A stretch of 64,000 nucleotides of DNA from Bacteroides mediterraneensis (GCF_900128455.1 NZ_LT635783.1:3152546-3216545), one strand, 5' to 3'; shown: positions 25,806 through 35,816, counted from the first letter of the stretch. A program made the numbers and translations. Notes: generated by a model from the letters alone, not told the origin.

Positions 25806-26923
25806 AACTCCAAATATATCGTTAAACATCTCTCTATCATACGTTCTTTGGTGAACAGGTCCCGATAACGCTTTCTCGCCCCTTCGGAAAACCGCCGATA
25901 GGTTTCCGCGTCTCCTGTCACCTTCTCAATGGCCTCCGCCAGCTCCTGCGCCTTTTCCGGTTCCACATTCAAACCCGACACGCCCTCCTGGTTCACCCAG
26001 GAAACCCCCGACTGAGGAATTCGTGTGGCCACCACCGGCTTGCCGCACGACATCGCCTCTATCTGTACGATGCCGAACGCCTCCGTCTTCTGTACACTGC
26101 TCAGGCAGAACACGTCACAAGCTCCATAATAGGCCGGTAAATCCTCGTCACTGACCCGTCCCAACAGCTTTACTTTCTCTTGCAGGTTCAAATCCTCTAT
26201 CTGCCGTTGCAACTCTTCCTCCAAGGCTCCCGTGCCGCCAATCAGCACCACATAGTCCTCGCTCAGATACCGGGCTGCCTCGACCAGGAAACAAAATCCT
26301 TTGTAAGCCACCAGCCGCCCTAGGGAGAACACGATTTTCTTCCCCGGATATTGCTTCCGGACAGCCTCTACAGCTTCGGGTACAGACACCACGGGCACCA
26401 CCCCTATGGGCAGGCAAACCGTCTTTTCCTGCACCTCCTGCAAGCAAGGCGATTCGGCCAGATAGACGGGAGAAGTCCCCACAATCTTATCGGCCCGGCG
26501 CAACAGCCATTGCTGTAGCGGGCGATACAATTTCAACAGGATTTTCTGCTTCTGAATGTCACTGTGCCAGTGTAGTACCACCTTCCCTCTATACCCCGAA
26601 AGAAAAAGGGCCAAACAGGCCATCGGGTCGGGATGATGCACATGGATAATATCGTATTCCCCACAAATCTTCCGCAACGTGAAAATCATGGAAGGCGAAA
26701 TCATGGTCGCACACGCCTTTACCCACGTCCGGCAACAGATGAGCCGGGCATATTCGTTCAACCGGATGTTCCGGTCGCCCCCCTCTTCTGCCGCACAAAG
26801 CATGTCACAAGGTATGTGCCTTTCCGACAATCCCCTCATCAAATCAAACGCCACCTTTTCCACCCCACCCCGTATCGGATAGAATTTCCCCAGTTGCAGC
26901 ACTTTCATCTTATCTGGATTCAT
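25802..26923 (-). CDS. Family 4 glycosyltransferase
   Basis: 373 residues. GT-B fold: the N-terminal domain has QLGKFYPIRGGVEKVAFDLM, the family start pattern, and IIHVHHPDPMACLAL. The C-terminal donor domain has FSLGRLVAYKGFCFLVEAA, AYYGACDVFCLSSVQKTEAFGIVQIEAMSCGKPVVAT, with the EAFGIVxxEAM motif of GT4. It adds a sugar to the lipid-linked capsule repeat unit in the cytoplasm. The start could be MKVLQLGKF at 26908, five codons later; the ribosome site does not decide. It is coupled by a 4-nt overlap to the initiating transferase. Confidence 0.88.
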   Translation of the reverse strand: MNPDKMKVLQLGKFYPIRGGVEKVAFDLMRGLSERHIPCDMLCAAEEGGDRNIRLNEYARLICCRTWVKACATMISPSMIFTLRKICGEYDIIHVHHPDPMACLALFLSGYRGKVVLHWHSDIQKQKILLKLYRPLQQWLLRRADKIVGTSPVYLAESPCLQEVQEKTVCLPIGVVPVVSVPEAVEAVRKQYPGKKIVFSLGRLVAYKGFCFLVEAARYLSEDYVVLIGGTGALEEELQRQIEDLNLQEKVKLLGRVSDEDLPAYYGACDVFCLSSVQKTEAFGIVQIEAMSCGKPVVATRIPQSGVSWVNQEGVSGLNVEPEKAQELAEAIEKVTGDAETYRRFSEGARKRYRDLFTKERMIERCLTIYLEL

Positions 26924-26959
26924 ACACCCACAATTTATTTTTCAATTCTGTATCTTTAT

Positions 26960-28258
26960 CTATTTTTCGGACGGGCATTTCCGCTGTTTCACCAGCTCCG
27001 GATAGTTTCTCCGGACATACCCTCCCAAACTCTTCTCGTTCAAGTCCAGCCGCCGTGCAATTTCTTTCAGTGTATCCGTCGTAGTGGCATACAGACGTAT
27101 CGCCTCCGCATATTTGTCTTCACTTCGATGTAACACCTTCCGCCCTTCTTCCGTCACCGTCATCCCCTGCCGGCGGGCCAGTTCCGGCTCATATTTGTGA
27201 AGGTAGTTTCTGAACGTTTCCGGATGCAGATGAAATTCCGCAGCCACCTGTGCCACCGCCCGTGGATTCGCTTTCAGGCTTTCAATCGCCTCTGCATATT
27301 TGGCTGTCACTGTCTTCATCCGTCGGCGTTCCCGGCACAAATTCGTATGTGCGTCTATCGGTCCTGTTATACCAGCACGCTCAGCCACCAACTCTTTATG
27401 CCACTTATGCAGATAAAAACGAAAGCCCTCAGCCGGTACCCCCGTACGCCGCACAATCTCTTTCAGCGTCAAGGCCGTATCTTTGTAAAGCGCCAACGCC
27501 TCCGCATATTTCCGTTCCGTCTGCGGTAAAGGCCGGTAGATACGTCCGTTCCCCGTCAGATTTCCCTGCAATTGGCATCCCTTTGCCGCTTTCCGGGATT
27601 CCCTTTTCTGCTGCAGCAATTCTTTATGGTAAAAACGCAAATACTGCATCAATCCCCCCACCGAAAGCTGGCACACATCCGCAATCTCCGGCAGCGTCGT
27701 ATTCGTGGTCTGGTATAATTTCACGGCTTCCGCATACTGTTCCACACTCTCCATGCGTGCCCCACGCCGGAGGTTGTCATTAATTCCCAGCCGGACACGT
27801 ACCTTCTCACGCCACACCAGCGTATCCTCATAATGAATATGCATGAAATTGGCCAGCGAAGCCCCGTCCACTCCAAACTTACGTGCCACCTGAGACAGGT
27901 TCAAATCGATATATTCCAAAGAATCACAAGCTGCTACAGCCTCCTTGTACTTCTCATGTGCATTCACATTCTGTTGGCCGACAGCCTTAATCTTCAGGTT
28001 CTCCAGCTGCTTTCCCTCCGCTGAAATATGATTTCGCTTCAGTACCAGCTCCCGCCAGTAACGACGCAGATAATTCCCCAATCCCCCTACCGACACACGG
28101 CAGGCTTCTGCAATGTCCGCCAGTGTCTGGTCGGTATCCGCATACAGCTCCACCGCCTTCTCATATTTGCAATGAAGCGCATGCCGGCGCAACAACCTTT
28201 CCTTTTCTTTGCCCGTCAAGGAAAAGGTTTCCGATTCAAAGCCCTCAAGAGGATTCAT
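26960..28258 (-). CDS. Protein of six helix-turn-helix-like repeats in the capsule operon
   Basis: 432 residues from MNPLEGFESE; the open frame extends 37 codons upstream into the previous GT gene's tail and has no support. Six related segments of about 46 residues lie at about 30-75, 101-152, 172-219, 249-295, 319-365 and 380-425. Each has the pattern KYxEAxxLY..TxxTLxEIAxxxxVxxxGLxxYLRxxxxELVxxR, which reads as an HTH with two extra helices. The linkers are variable, basic and long. It looks like a homeodomain- or resolvase-like DNA-binding repeat protein. It lies between two GT4 genes (gaps 36 and 20 bp) with good operon packing. I do not recognise a named family; function in capsule control is inference. 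Confidence 0.8.
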   Translation of the reverse strand: MNPLEGFESETFSLTGKEKERLLRRHALHCKYEKAVELYADTDQTLADIAEACRVSVGGLGNYLRRYWRELVLKRNHISAEGKQLENLKIKAVGQQNVNAHEKYKEAVAACDSLEYIDLNLSQVARKFGVDGASLANFMHIHYEDTLVWREKVRVRLGINDNLRRGARMESVEQYAEAVKLYQTTNTTLPEIADVCQLSVGGLMQYLRFYHKELLQQKRESRKAAKGCQLQGNLTGNGRIYRPLPQTERKYAEALALYKDTALTLKEIVRRTGVPAEGFRFYLHKWHKELVAERAGITGPIDAHTNLCRERRRMKTVTAKYAEAIESLKANPRAVAQVAAEFHLHPETFRNYLHKYEPELARRQGMTVTEEGRKVLHRSEDKYAEAIRLYATTTDTLKEIARRLDLNEKSLGGYVRRNYPELVKQRKCPSEK

Positions 28259-28278
28259 AGTGATTGGGTTTCGTGCGG

Positions 28279-29514
28279 TTACCCCCGCATTGTCAGTTCG
28301 TCGTACAAACGGATATAATCCGCATAACGGTCTTCTTTCTTGAAATGCGCCAACGCATATTCCCGGCACCGGCCTTGGTAATAAGCTTTTCCCCGCTGTT
28401 CCACCTGCCGTGCCGCTTCCAACAAGCCTTGCCAGTCACCTTGTTCCACCACAAAGCCCGTCTCTTCCGTCACCGCTTCCACACTTCCCCCCGTCCGGTA
28501 CGTCACTACGGGAGTACCACAGGCAATCGCCTCCATATTCACCGTAGGATAATTATCCTGCCAGGTGGGATTGATGAACGCATCCGCAGCCGCATACAGT
28601 TCCGCCAGCTGCCGTATATTTTCTGTCCGGGCTATCCCGACCACCTTGCCGGGCAGTCTTTTTCTTTCTTCCGGCTTGACTCCTACCAGCACAATGAGCT
28701 CATCCTCCCGCAACCGTTCCGCCATCTGGATGAAATCGTCCAGCCCCTTCTCCTTACTCCAGATACTGGCTACCCCCAGCAGCACATGCTTGTTTCCCAG
28801 TCCATACTTCTTCCTTACTTCCGTGGAGTCATACACCTGAAACGCCTCCGTATTGATGCCATTGTGAATCACCCGGAAATCATATCCGCGGAAAAACGAT
28901 TGCTGCATCTCCGACTTAATCCACTCGGACACCGGCACCATAACCAACCGGTCTTTCGGCATGGAAGTAAACGCCTTCCGCTTGTCCTCATAATTTTGTT
29001 CGCTCCGGTCATGCCACAAACTCGTCGGGAACAGTCCGCGCTGCGGGCAATCATGACACCCTTCCTGCCAACGGTTGCACCGCACATACGAATAATAATA
29101 ACAATGCCCCGTGTACAACCAGCAGTCGTGTACCGTCCATACCACCGGGATGTCACATTTTGCCAGATAATCGAACAAAATCCGGTAATTCAGGAAATAC
29201 CCATGAATGTTGTGGATATGAATCACGTCTGGCTTTATCTGTTCCATCCGTCGGATAAACTGCCGGGTAGCCCCCGAAGAAGCCAGTCCGTGTGCGTCCA
29301 GCAACCGCGTTTTCACGCCGTGCCACGCCACGCTCCACTTGTTGCCCACCGGCACCAGTTTCGAGGTGCACGGCTTGATGCCATCCCGTCCGCGGCTGTA
29401 GGCAATATAGCTTTCCCAACCATTCCGAATGGCCAGTTCCCCAATTTCCTGCATGATACGTCCCGTTGAAGTAGAGATCCTCAACACAGGATTTATCTGA
29501 AGCAATTTTTTCAT
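28279..29514 (-). CDS. Family 4 glycosyltransferase
   Basis: 411 residues from MKKLLQINPVL, with its ATG overlapping the previous gene's stop. GT-B domains: the acceptor half has DVIHIHNIHGYFLNY and VWTVHDCWLYTGHC, and a CxxC-containing loop (CNRWQEGCHDCPQRG). The donor half has LLGVASIWSKEKGLDDFIQMA and INPTWQDNYPTVNMEAIACGTPVVTYRTGGSVEA. The NYPTxxxEAxACGTPV pattern is the GT4 donor site. It acts in capsule repeat-unit assembly. Linkage and sugar are not predictable from the motifs. Confidence 0.88.
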   Translation of the reverse strand: MKKLLQINPVLRISTSTGRIMQEIGELAIRNGWESYIAYSRGRDGIKPCTSKLVPVGNKWSVAWHGVKTRLLDAHGLASSGATRQFIRRMEQIKPDVIHIHNIHGYFLNYRILFDYLAKCDIPVVWTVHDCWLYTGHCYYYSYVRCNRWQEGCHDCPQRGLFPTSLWHDRSEQNYEDKRKAFTSMPKDRLVMVPVSEWIKSEMQQSFFRGYDFRVIHNGINTEAFQVYDSTEVRKKYGLGNKHVLLGVASIWSKEKGLDDFIQMAERLREDELIVLVGVKPEERKRLPGKVVGIARTENIRQLAELYAAADAFINPTWQDNYPTVNMEAIACGTPVVTYRTGGSVEAVTEETGFVVEQGDWQGLLEAARQVEQRGKAYYQGRCREYALAHFKKEDRYADYIRLYDELTMRG

Positions 29515-30650
29515 CGTGCTGTAATAGAAGTAAACAAGCGGATCCATCGTGCCATGACCGCTTCTTCCGAGTATGTGTCGACCACCTTCCGTGCATTCCG
29601 TGACAACATTCTGCGGTAAGTCTCATCCGTCATCACCTCCATCATGGCATTGGCCAACGCCTTAATATCCCCCTCGGGCACCAGCAAACCGTTTATTCCG
29701 TGCTGGATAATATCTTTCGGACCACATTTACAGTCAAATGAAACTACCGGTACTCCACATGACATAGCTTCTACTAAAACCATGCCAAATCCTTCATAAT
29801 GTGAACTCATCACTAACAAAGAACTTTGAGCATACTCATTCATAATAGCATTCGTAGGTGGATTTATCCGAGCTGTATCTTGCAATCCTTTTTCATCTAT
29901 CATGTGCTGAAGCATTTCTCGCCATTCCCCTTGGCCGAAAATATCCAGCCGCCAGTCCGTCAGTTTCCCTGTGCCCTGTATCCATTCCCAAGCTTCAATC
30001 AGGCGGTCGAACCCTTTCTGGTAATCCAGCCGTCCCACCGCAATGACCCGTTTGTTCGTCACGTCCGAGTAGCTTTCGCTCACCTGCATGGCCGCATTGG
30101 GAATCACCTCGATGTTCGGCAGGTTTCCCCAATATCCCTTGTCTTCGTGGGTCAGCACCACGAATTTGTCAAACCTCCGAACAATCCGTTCATCCTGACG
30201 AGTGCGTAGCTTGTCAATCCATCCCAACAAGCCCTTCCGGCCATACTGTAAACGGAAAAACTTACAGAAATGCAGTTCGAGCACCTTCTTGCTTCCATCC
30301 TTGATGCCCGGAATGAAGGACGATTCCGAAGGGTAAAGCGACACCACGATGTCCGGCCTTTCTTTTTCAAGCAGTGCCGTCAGTTTCCGTTTGTGCTCCT
30401 TCCGCTTGCGGAGATAGCCAAAAATCTTTTTCCACACCCCTTTGTCATTGTCGTCCGAATAGTTGATGTCCAGATCGGTCATCCGTACCTTCTCCGGAAA
30501 GGGATAGAACGGAGGACGGTGATGCTGGTCGGTAGTAACTACCGAAATCTCCCATCCTGGAAGCTGGGAAAGGTACGTCACTTTGTTCAACAGTACACGT
30601 TCCATTCCGCCGGGGTTACATGTGGAGTGGGTGCAATAGAGGATTTTCAT
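29511..30650 (-). CDS. Family 4 glycosyltransferase
   Basis: 379 residues. It starts MKILYCTHSTCNPGGMERVL, the standard acceptor-domain start. The donor domain has IAVGRLDYQKGFDRLIEAW and LLVMSSHYEGFGMVLVEAMSCGVPVVSFDCKCGPKDII, with the EGFGMVLVEAM motif. It belongs to the GT4 group related to amylovoran/colanic acid transferases. It is coupled by an ATGA overlap to the following GT4 and begins 7 bp after the acyltransferase stop. It probably adds a hexose or amino sugar to the capsule unit. Confidence 0.88.
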   Translation of the reverse strand: MKILYCTHSTCNPGGMERVLLNKVTYLSQLPGWEISVVTTDQHHRPPFYPFPEKVRMTDLDINYSDDNDKGVWKKIFGYLRKRKEHKRKLTALLEKERPDIVVSLYPSESSFIPGIKDGSKKVLELHFCKFFRLQYGRKGLLGWIDKLRTRQDERIVRRFDKFVVLTHEDKGYWGNLPNIEVIPNAAMQVSESYSDVTNKRVIAVGRLDYQKGFDRLIEAWEWIQGTGKLTDWRLDIFGQGEWREMLQHMIDEKGLQDTARINPPTNAIMNEYAQSSLLVMSSHYEGFGMVLVEAMSCGVPVVSFDCKCGPKDIIQHGINGLLVPEGDIKALANAMMEVMTDETYRRMLSRNARKVVDTYSEEAVMARWIRLFTSITAR

Positions 30651-30657
30651 TGATTCT

Positions 30658-31734
30658 TCAATCCTTTTTATTCACAAGTTGAGGCTTATCCCCAAATAAT
30701 AAAAACGCAAGATACGATTTCTTTAAAGATATATAGGAATTTACACATACACTAAACCATATAACTCCAATTGACAAAAGTGGGAAAATCAAAATTATAT
30801 AGATTGCAGAATGTTCTAAATCTGCTTGAATAAATCGTATCGTGATAATCTCTACAATTACTGTCTGAATAACATAAATACCTAACGTATATTTTCCGCT
30901 ATCTGCCCACTTTTTCAGCAGCCCCCACAACCTGATATTTCTAAATAACTTATAGGATCCAATAATAAAAAACACTGAAGCCGCAATTCCTACAATCATG
31001 TTAAGATAACGACGACCCACAATATCCAATAAAAACAAAAAATTTGATTCTATTGACATTAAACCACTAAATAAAGCTTGACGTATCCCTTTACCTGTTA
31101 TCCAATATTCAGGAGAGAAAGATAAATATAGCGATAATATTAAAAAGAAAGTCCCAGAAATCCATAAGACCAATTTTAAATTATTCAACAAACAATTGAA
31201 ATATTTATAGATAAACATGCCACATAAAAAACATGGAAACATTATAAAAACATTCCACAGCAAACAAATCTGACTAATCAAAAGTGATAAAATAATATAT
31301 AATACCCGATTCCCTTTCTTTTTATATGCCAAATATCCTAAAAGAGAACAGATAAAAAGGCTCTTGAAAAACCATAAATCATTGATTAATGTTGCTTTTA
31401 ACATTGATAAAGACCAAGTATTATCCGCCATTAAACCTTTTACTAAAAAGATTATCATAAGCCAATTTATACAAGGTAACATTACTCGCATAAAACGTTT
31501 TGTAAAATATTCTTTAAATGTATTTTTCTCATAGCCTTTACCAGCAAAGAGTCCTGCTAGAGTCATAAACAATGGCATATGAAAAGTCTGAATCCATGCA
31601 AATACCGGACATTCAAAAGGAGACCAACTTACCATATATTGTAAAAAATGTCCCATTATCACAAGAAAAATAGCAAAAGTTTTAAGTAAGTCCCATGCCT
31701 CAACACGATGATAATTTATTTCTTTTTTATCCAT
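30658..31734 (-). CDS. Membrane acyltransferase (acyltransferase-3 family)
   Basis: 358 residues with about ten hydrophobic segments. The N-terminal AWDLLKTFAIFLVIMGHFLQY contains the conserved His of the acyltransferase-3 family, and FHMPLFMTLAGLFAGKGYEK follows as in O-acetyltransferases. It likely transfers acetyl groups to the capsule on the membrane. The gene is AT-rich compared with both ends of the operon. The 18-bp gap to its upstream neighbour fits operon membership. Confidence 0.85.
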   Translation of the reverse strand: MDKKEINYHRVEAWDLLKTFAIFLVIMGHFLQYMVSWSPFECPVFAWIQTFHMPLFMTLAGLFAGKGYEKNTFKEYFTKRFMRVMLPCINWLMIIFLVKGLMADNTWSLSMLKATLINDLWFFKSLFICSLLGYLAYKKKGNRVLYIILSLLISQICLLWNVFIMFPCFLCGMFIYKYFNCLLNNLKLVLWISGTFFLILSLYLSFSPEYWITGKGIRQALFSGLMSIESNFLFLLDIVGRRYLNMIVGIAASVFFIIGSYKLFRNIRLWGLLKKWADSGKYTLGIYVIQTVIVEIITIRFIQADLEHSAIYIILIFPLLSIGVIWFSVCVNSYISLKKSYLAFLLFGDKPQLVNKKD

Positions 31735-31752
31735 TCCATAGATTGGTTTTTA

Positions 31753-32511
31753 TTATTGACAACACTTAAAGCCTTTAAAACAAAAAGATTTCATCTTTTT
31801 TACAATTATAGAACAAAAATGAGCAACATTATATCCGAATAACCGTCTTATCAATCTAAAAATTTTTTTATCCATCGGATACCATGAAGCTGCAAAATGA
31901 TGAATGGAATATGTATACGAAGAAACCGGACATTTAAAGCTATTAGGATATTTAGGTGAAAAATATGTTGCGGGAAACACACAAAATATATTTTCATCTT
32001 TTATAAAATCAGAAGGATATTTCATACGTATATATTTGTATTTCTTATTAATATTGCCTGACATGATTACAGGCAATGTTATCATATCAAAAACACCATT
32101 TACATTAAAATGTCTGTTATCATAGTACTCCATCATTTCCTTCATAAATTTCCAGCCCTTTTCACATCCCATAACAGCAGGTTCTATATTACCCCCCTGT
32201 TCTTCACCTATAAAATAAGAAAGATGAAGAAGATCATCAAATGGTTTTAAGATTTCCACGTCAGAATCCAAATAAATTCCTCCTTCTGTATACAATGCAT
32301 AACAACGAATATAATCTGCAGCAAATGCATATTTTCGTGACTCAAAAGCCTCTTTGCACCACACAGAAGAATCTATATCAAAACGTGATAAATTCCATAA
32401 ACGTATTTCGTAATCAGGAAGTTTATCCTTCCACGAATTAATGCAATATGCTATTTTTGAAGGATATTCATCGTTTGAAAGCCAGCAAAAATGGATTATT
32501 TTAGGTATCAT
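31753..32511 (-). CDS. GT32-like capsular glycosyltransferase
   Basis: 252 residues. It begins MIPKIIHFCWLSN, and at about 78-100 has the family's DXD region, ADYIRCYALYTEGGIYLDSDVEI, with DSD as the metal-binding motif. This is the DXD-sugar-binding glycosyltransferase type seen in mannosyl- and galactosyl-transferases of capsule loci (GT32). The C-terminus is basic and has no membrane helix. It adds a sugar to the repeat unit in the cytoplasm. Confidence 0.85.
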   Translation of the reverse strand: MIPKIIHFCWLSNDEYPSKIAYCINSWKDKLPDYEIRLWNLSRFDIDSSVWCKEAFESRKYAFAADYIRCYALYTEGGIYLDSDVEILKPFDDLLHLSYFIGEEQGGNIEPAVMGCEKGWKFMKEMMEYYDNRHFNVNGVFDMITLPVIMSGNINKKYKYIRMKYPSDFIKDENIFCVFPATYFSPKYPNSFKCPVSSYTYSIHHFAASWYPMDKKIFRLIRRLFGYNVAHFCSIIVKKMKSFCFKGFKCCQ

Positions 32512-32556
32512 ATAAACAAATATAAAGTATTTTTTACTATCAATAGTATACCAATT

Positions 32557-33861
32557 CTATATTGTTTCAATGTATCCATTTGTATTGATATCATCACTTT
32601 CCTTAACATCATTAATACACAAAAAAGGAGCAAATACCAAGAATATATCTGTAGAGACTTTAATCCAAATAGATAATCCTAATATAAGAATAGCTATAAA
32701 TAAGAGTCGATTTTTTTCTATCCCTTTTATACATTCATTACATACAATGATAAAAAAAAGAATAAATGAGGAAAGGCCTATCAATCCAAAATAAAAGATA
32801 AAGCGAGAATATCCTGCATCCGTATTCATATAAAAACCATAATCGGCAGGGCCTATATAGTAGGGATCATTTGATCCACTTGCCATATATCCATCACCAA
32901 TTATCCAAGTTCTAAAATTGTCAGGGAATATCATTCCTTCTGATAACATATTGGTAGAATTAGTCTCAAAAGTACCATGTTCAAAATAATTAAAGAAGGC
33001 TTCAAATCCGAATCTTAACAATTTATGCATTTCCGGACTTACATTATATAGCCCGACGCAGATAATCACTCCAATAATGACCACTAAGCCGGCAATAGAT
33101 AGAAAAGAACGGATAGAGGTTGCCTCAATCTTTCGATCAGAACAAAGAGAGAAGACTAAATAAGCGATGGCTATGGCTGCTCCTACGATGGTAGTACGTC
33201 CAATCATATTACCTATTACCAAGATATAGAAAAAGGATCCCAGCAGGCCCATAAACACCCACCAGGCTTTCTGGCGTTTGATAGACTGTAAAATCACATA
33301 AGCCAGTATGATGAGTATGGCGCCTAAGCGACCTCCACCGACATCTAAGGCACAACCTATTCCATGAATTCTACCTTCAATTCCTATCATGTATTTCTCT
33401 CCAGTAACAATACTATTAACTGCATTATTAATAAATGGGAAATAATTTATTAGCATACCGAGTGTACATTGTAATAAAGCTACCGCCACCAAATAGTTAC
33501 CAATCGTTTCTACAGATACTTCCCCATGTACCTGACGCATGAGATATACGCAAAAATAAGCGGCAAACAACCATACCCACATGGAAATAATATAACTTAA
33601 ATAAGAATTATCAGGCGTATTATTTATAGTCATTGAAAGGAAACTACAAAATGAAACGCCTAAGGCCCCTATAGAGATTCTAAAGAGTTTATTCTCAAAA
33701 AACTGCGTATGGTTGTTTGAGCGATCTATCACAAAAATAATCAAACCTAAAGCCGCCAAAATCATTTTTGTGTTTACAGACGGTAAAAAGGTAAAGAAAA
33801 AAGGAAAGAAGAAAAAACTAGTTAATATAGTTATTATAGAAACTTGTATTGCTCTTATCAT
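32557..33861 (-). CDS. wzy: Capsule repeat-unit polymerase (Wzy-like)
   Basis: 434 residues, very hydrophobic, with about ten membrane segments and one long periplasmic loop (about 270-350, containing FNYFEHGTFETNSTNM, DNFRTWIIGDGYMASG and NDPYYIGPADYGFYMNTDAGYSRF). The loop's FRTWIIGDG-like and GYSRFI patterns occur in O-antigen ligase/polymerase proteins. It is the only candidate for the polymerase in the operon and the flippase is present upstream. The sequence is poorly conserved in this class, so the assignment rests on topology and context. Confidence 0.78.
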   Translation of the reverse strand: MIRAIQVSIITILTSFFFFPFFFTFLPSVNTKMILAALGLIIFVIDRSNNHTQFFENKLFRISIGALGVSFCSFLSMTINNTPDNSYLSYIISMWVWLFAAYFCVYLMRQVHGEVSVETIGNYLVAVALLQCTLGMLINYFPFINNAVNSIVTGEKYMIGIEGRIHGIGCALDVGGGRLGAILIILAYVILQSIKRQKAWWVFMGLLGSFFYILVIGNMIGRTTIVGAAIAIAYLVFSLCSDRKIEATSIRSFLSIAGLVVIIGVIICVGLYNVSPEMHKLLRFGFEAFFNYFEHGTFETNSTNMLSEGMIFPDNFRTWIIGDGYMASGSNDPYYIGPADYGFYMNTDAGYSRFIFYFGLIGLSSFILFFIIVCNECIKGIEKNRLLFIAILILGLSIWIKVSTDIFLVFAPFLCINDVKESDDINTNGYIETI

Positions 33862-33933
33862 TATTTTTTACTCTGATTTATGAATTTATTATGGCCATAC
33901 TATTGTACATTTTCTAGCTATCAGATTAAATAA

Positions 33934-34920
33934 CTATTTATATATAACACCATACACTAAATGACATATTAATTGATAATGTAACCATACTGCCCAATAT
34001 AAGTGATAGCGTGCACATATTTGGACCATCCTACTCCTTAATGATATATTTTTATTCTTGAGAATATACTGATTAGCTTCAGGATATAAATTATTCCATA
34101 GACGATACAGAGACATCTTGGAAGACATTATCAATAAGGGGTATTTTGCTTCAAGTTTTAAGAATGCTATTTCTGCATCAAACTTATGTCCATAAGTATT
34201 ATATAAATATTTTTCTATTCTAGATACATTATATTTTAAATCCTCCCAATATTTTTCTGAATAATTACTACTAATAGCAGAAGTGTTTAGTTTTACATAA
34301 TGATAAAATGCTTTAGGCAAATATATAACCTTTTGAGCATGTACAAACAGCAGCATCATTGTCATATCTTCTCCCATAGCATATCCTGAAGGAAATGTTA
34401 TATGATTCTTGGCATAAAGTTCTCGGTTTACCAATTTATTCCAGACATTAAACTTCATTCTTCCACCCAACATGGCTTTTAAAGCTTCTTCGGCAGTTGC
34501 AAAGTTTGGTTGCTTCATATAGCGTTCTGATTTCTCAAAAGTCAGATACCAGTCACACCACACGATATCTGCACCAGTTTCCGTAGCTTTGTTATAAAGC
34601 TGTTCAAGCATTTCCGAATCCACGAAATCATCGCTGTCACAATGAAAGATATACTCTCCTTCAGCCACAGAAAGTCCAGTGTTGCGAGCTGCCGGCAGTC
34701 CTTTATTCTCAGTATGTGTCAGAATCCTGACGTGGCTACTTCGTTCGGGATACTCAGCAAGAACAGTACGTAACATGGTGAGGCTGTTATCAGGTGAGGC
34801 ATCATCTACAAAGATATATTCCACATCCGCCAACGTTTGCTCCATCAACGACCGCGCACATCGCTCTATAAATTTTTCAACTTTATAAACTGGTATAATA
34901 ACCGAAACTTTATATTCCAT
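33934..34920 (-). CDS. Family 2 glycosyltransferase
   Basis: 328 residues. GT-A domain: VSVIIPVYKVEKFIERCARSL at the start, IFVDDASPDNS (UDP-binding), and YIFHCDSDDFVD as the DXD metal site. A later GYAMGEDMTMMLL carries the ED motif near the active site. The C-terminal 100 residues are helical and basic. It probably adds one sugar of the repeat unit. The 72-bp gap upstream (33862-33933) is AT-rich and holds no visible signal. Confidence 0.88.
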   Translation of the reverse strand: MEYKVSVIIPVYKVEKFIERCARSLMEQTLADVEYIFVDDASPDNSLTMLRTVLAEYPERSSHVRILTHTENKGLPAARNTGLSVAEGEYIFHCDSDDFVDSEMLEQLYNKATETGADIVWCDWYLTFEKSERYMKQPNFATAEEALKAMLGGRMKFNVWNKLVNRELYAKNHITFPSGYAMGEDMTMMLLFVHAQKVIYLPKAFYHYVKLNTSAISSNYSEKYWEDLKYNVSRIEKYLYNTYGHKFDAEIAFLKLEAKYPLLIMSSKMSLYRLWNNLYPEANQYILKNKNISLRSRMVQICARYHLYWAVWLHYQLICHLVYGVIYK

Positions 34921-34932
34921 CCTATCGTGATT

Positions 34933-35805
34933 TTATACTGCCAACCAGTTTTTACACAAAATTCTTTCAGAAGTGAATTCTGCACAGCTGTCCGAATTAA
35001 ACCACACCTTGGGTGCAATGACAGTCTTACCAGAATACACGTTCAGGAATGCACTCCACCAACTATAAGTACTGTTGGATATAATATTATGTTTACACAC
35101 ACTCATCAACTGCATGTCAAAATGACTACCCCAGCCACTGGCGGGATTCCCTTCTACCAGCGTGTAGGGGAAGTCATTAAAATGCTCTTTCACCCATGCC
35201 GGATTATCGGTGAAGACATAAAACTTAGGATGGCTCACCTTCTCGGTAATCAGCCGGATTGCCCTTTGATAATATTCCACGGGACAGGTGTTCTGATACC
35301 ATACTCGCTGTGCGTAGTCCTCTCCTTTGCGGACGTGAATACCAACAGACTCACAGGCAGACATTTCTTTTTCCAGTCTTTGGTTTCGTTCGTCGGTAAA
35401 AGGCTTAAAAGTGAAACAACGTTTCACATCCTTTTCTACGGCTTCCACCATCTTCGCATTCTGAAATACACCGATGATATATTGGTTTTTTTTGTCACAA
35501 ACAGGCAGGTCAGCGTCAAAGGCCGTAGGCATATTAATCACACCAGTGAGAAAAGGTAGATATCTGCGACGAATCTTGGATAAGAAATCAGAGCCTCCTC
35601 CCAGTCTCAGCACATTCCAGGAAGAAGCTTGGTCTATCTTTGCCTCTGGGAAGATGTCGTACCAGGCCACTTTCTCATGAGCCAGCTTGGCCGAATGATA
35701 GAAATCCACCTGTACTTGGTAACCCTGATGTTTCAGGAAGAGGTAATAGCTATATTGGAACATCCGGTTGGCAAGGCCGCAGGCCATATTTACAATAACA
35801 GACAT
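34933..35805 (-). CDS. Alpha-1,2-fucosyltransferase-like GT11 enzyme
   Basis: 290 residues. The start MACGLANRMFQYSYYLFLKHQG matches the GT11 N-terminal motif. The nucleotide-sugar motif is VGIHVRKGEDY (family HxRRxDY), followed by YYQRAIRLI, FYVFTDNPAWVKEHF and NIISNSTYSWWSAFLN, all GT11 hallmarks. It would transfer fucose from GDP-fucose in alpha-1,2 linkage. No GDP-fucose synthesis genes are in the window, so the donor must come from elsewhere. The Lys and Glu in the HxRRxD motif are slightly unusual. Confidence 0.87.
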   Translation of the reverse strand: MSVIVNMACGLANRMFQYSYYLFLKHQGYQVQVDFYHSAKLAHEKVAWYDIFPEAKIDQASSWNVLRLGGGSDFLSKIRRRYLPFLTGVINMPTAFDADLPVCDKKNQYIIGVFQNAKMVEAVEKDVKRCFTFKPFTDERNQRLEKEMSACESVGIHVRKGEDYAQRVWYQNTCPVEYYQRAIRLITEKVSHPKFYVFTDNPAWVKEHFNDFPYTLVEGNPASGWGSHFDMQLMSVCKHNIISNSTYSWWSAFLNVYSGKTVIAPKVWFNSDSCAEFTSERILCKNWLAV

Positions 35806-35816
35806 ATAGAACGTTC

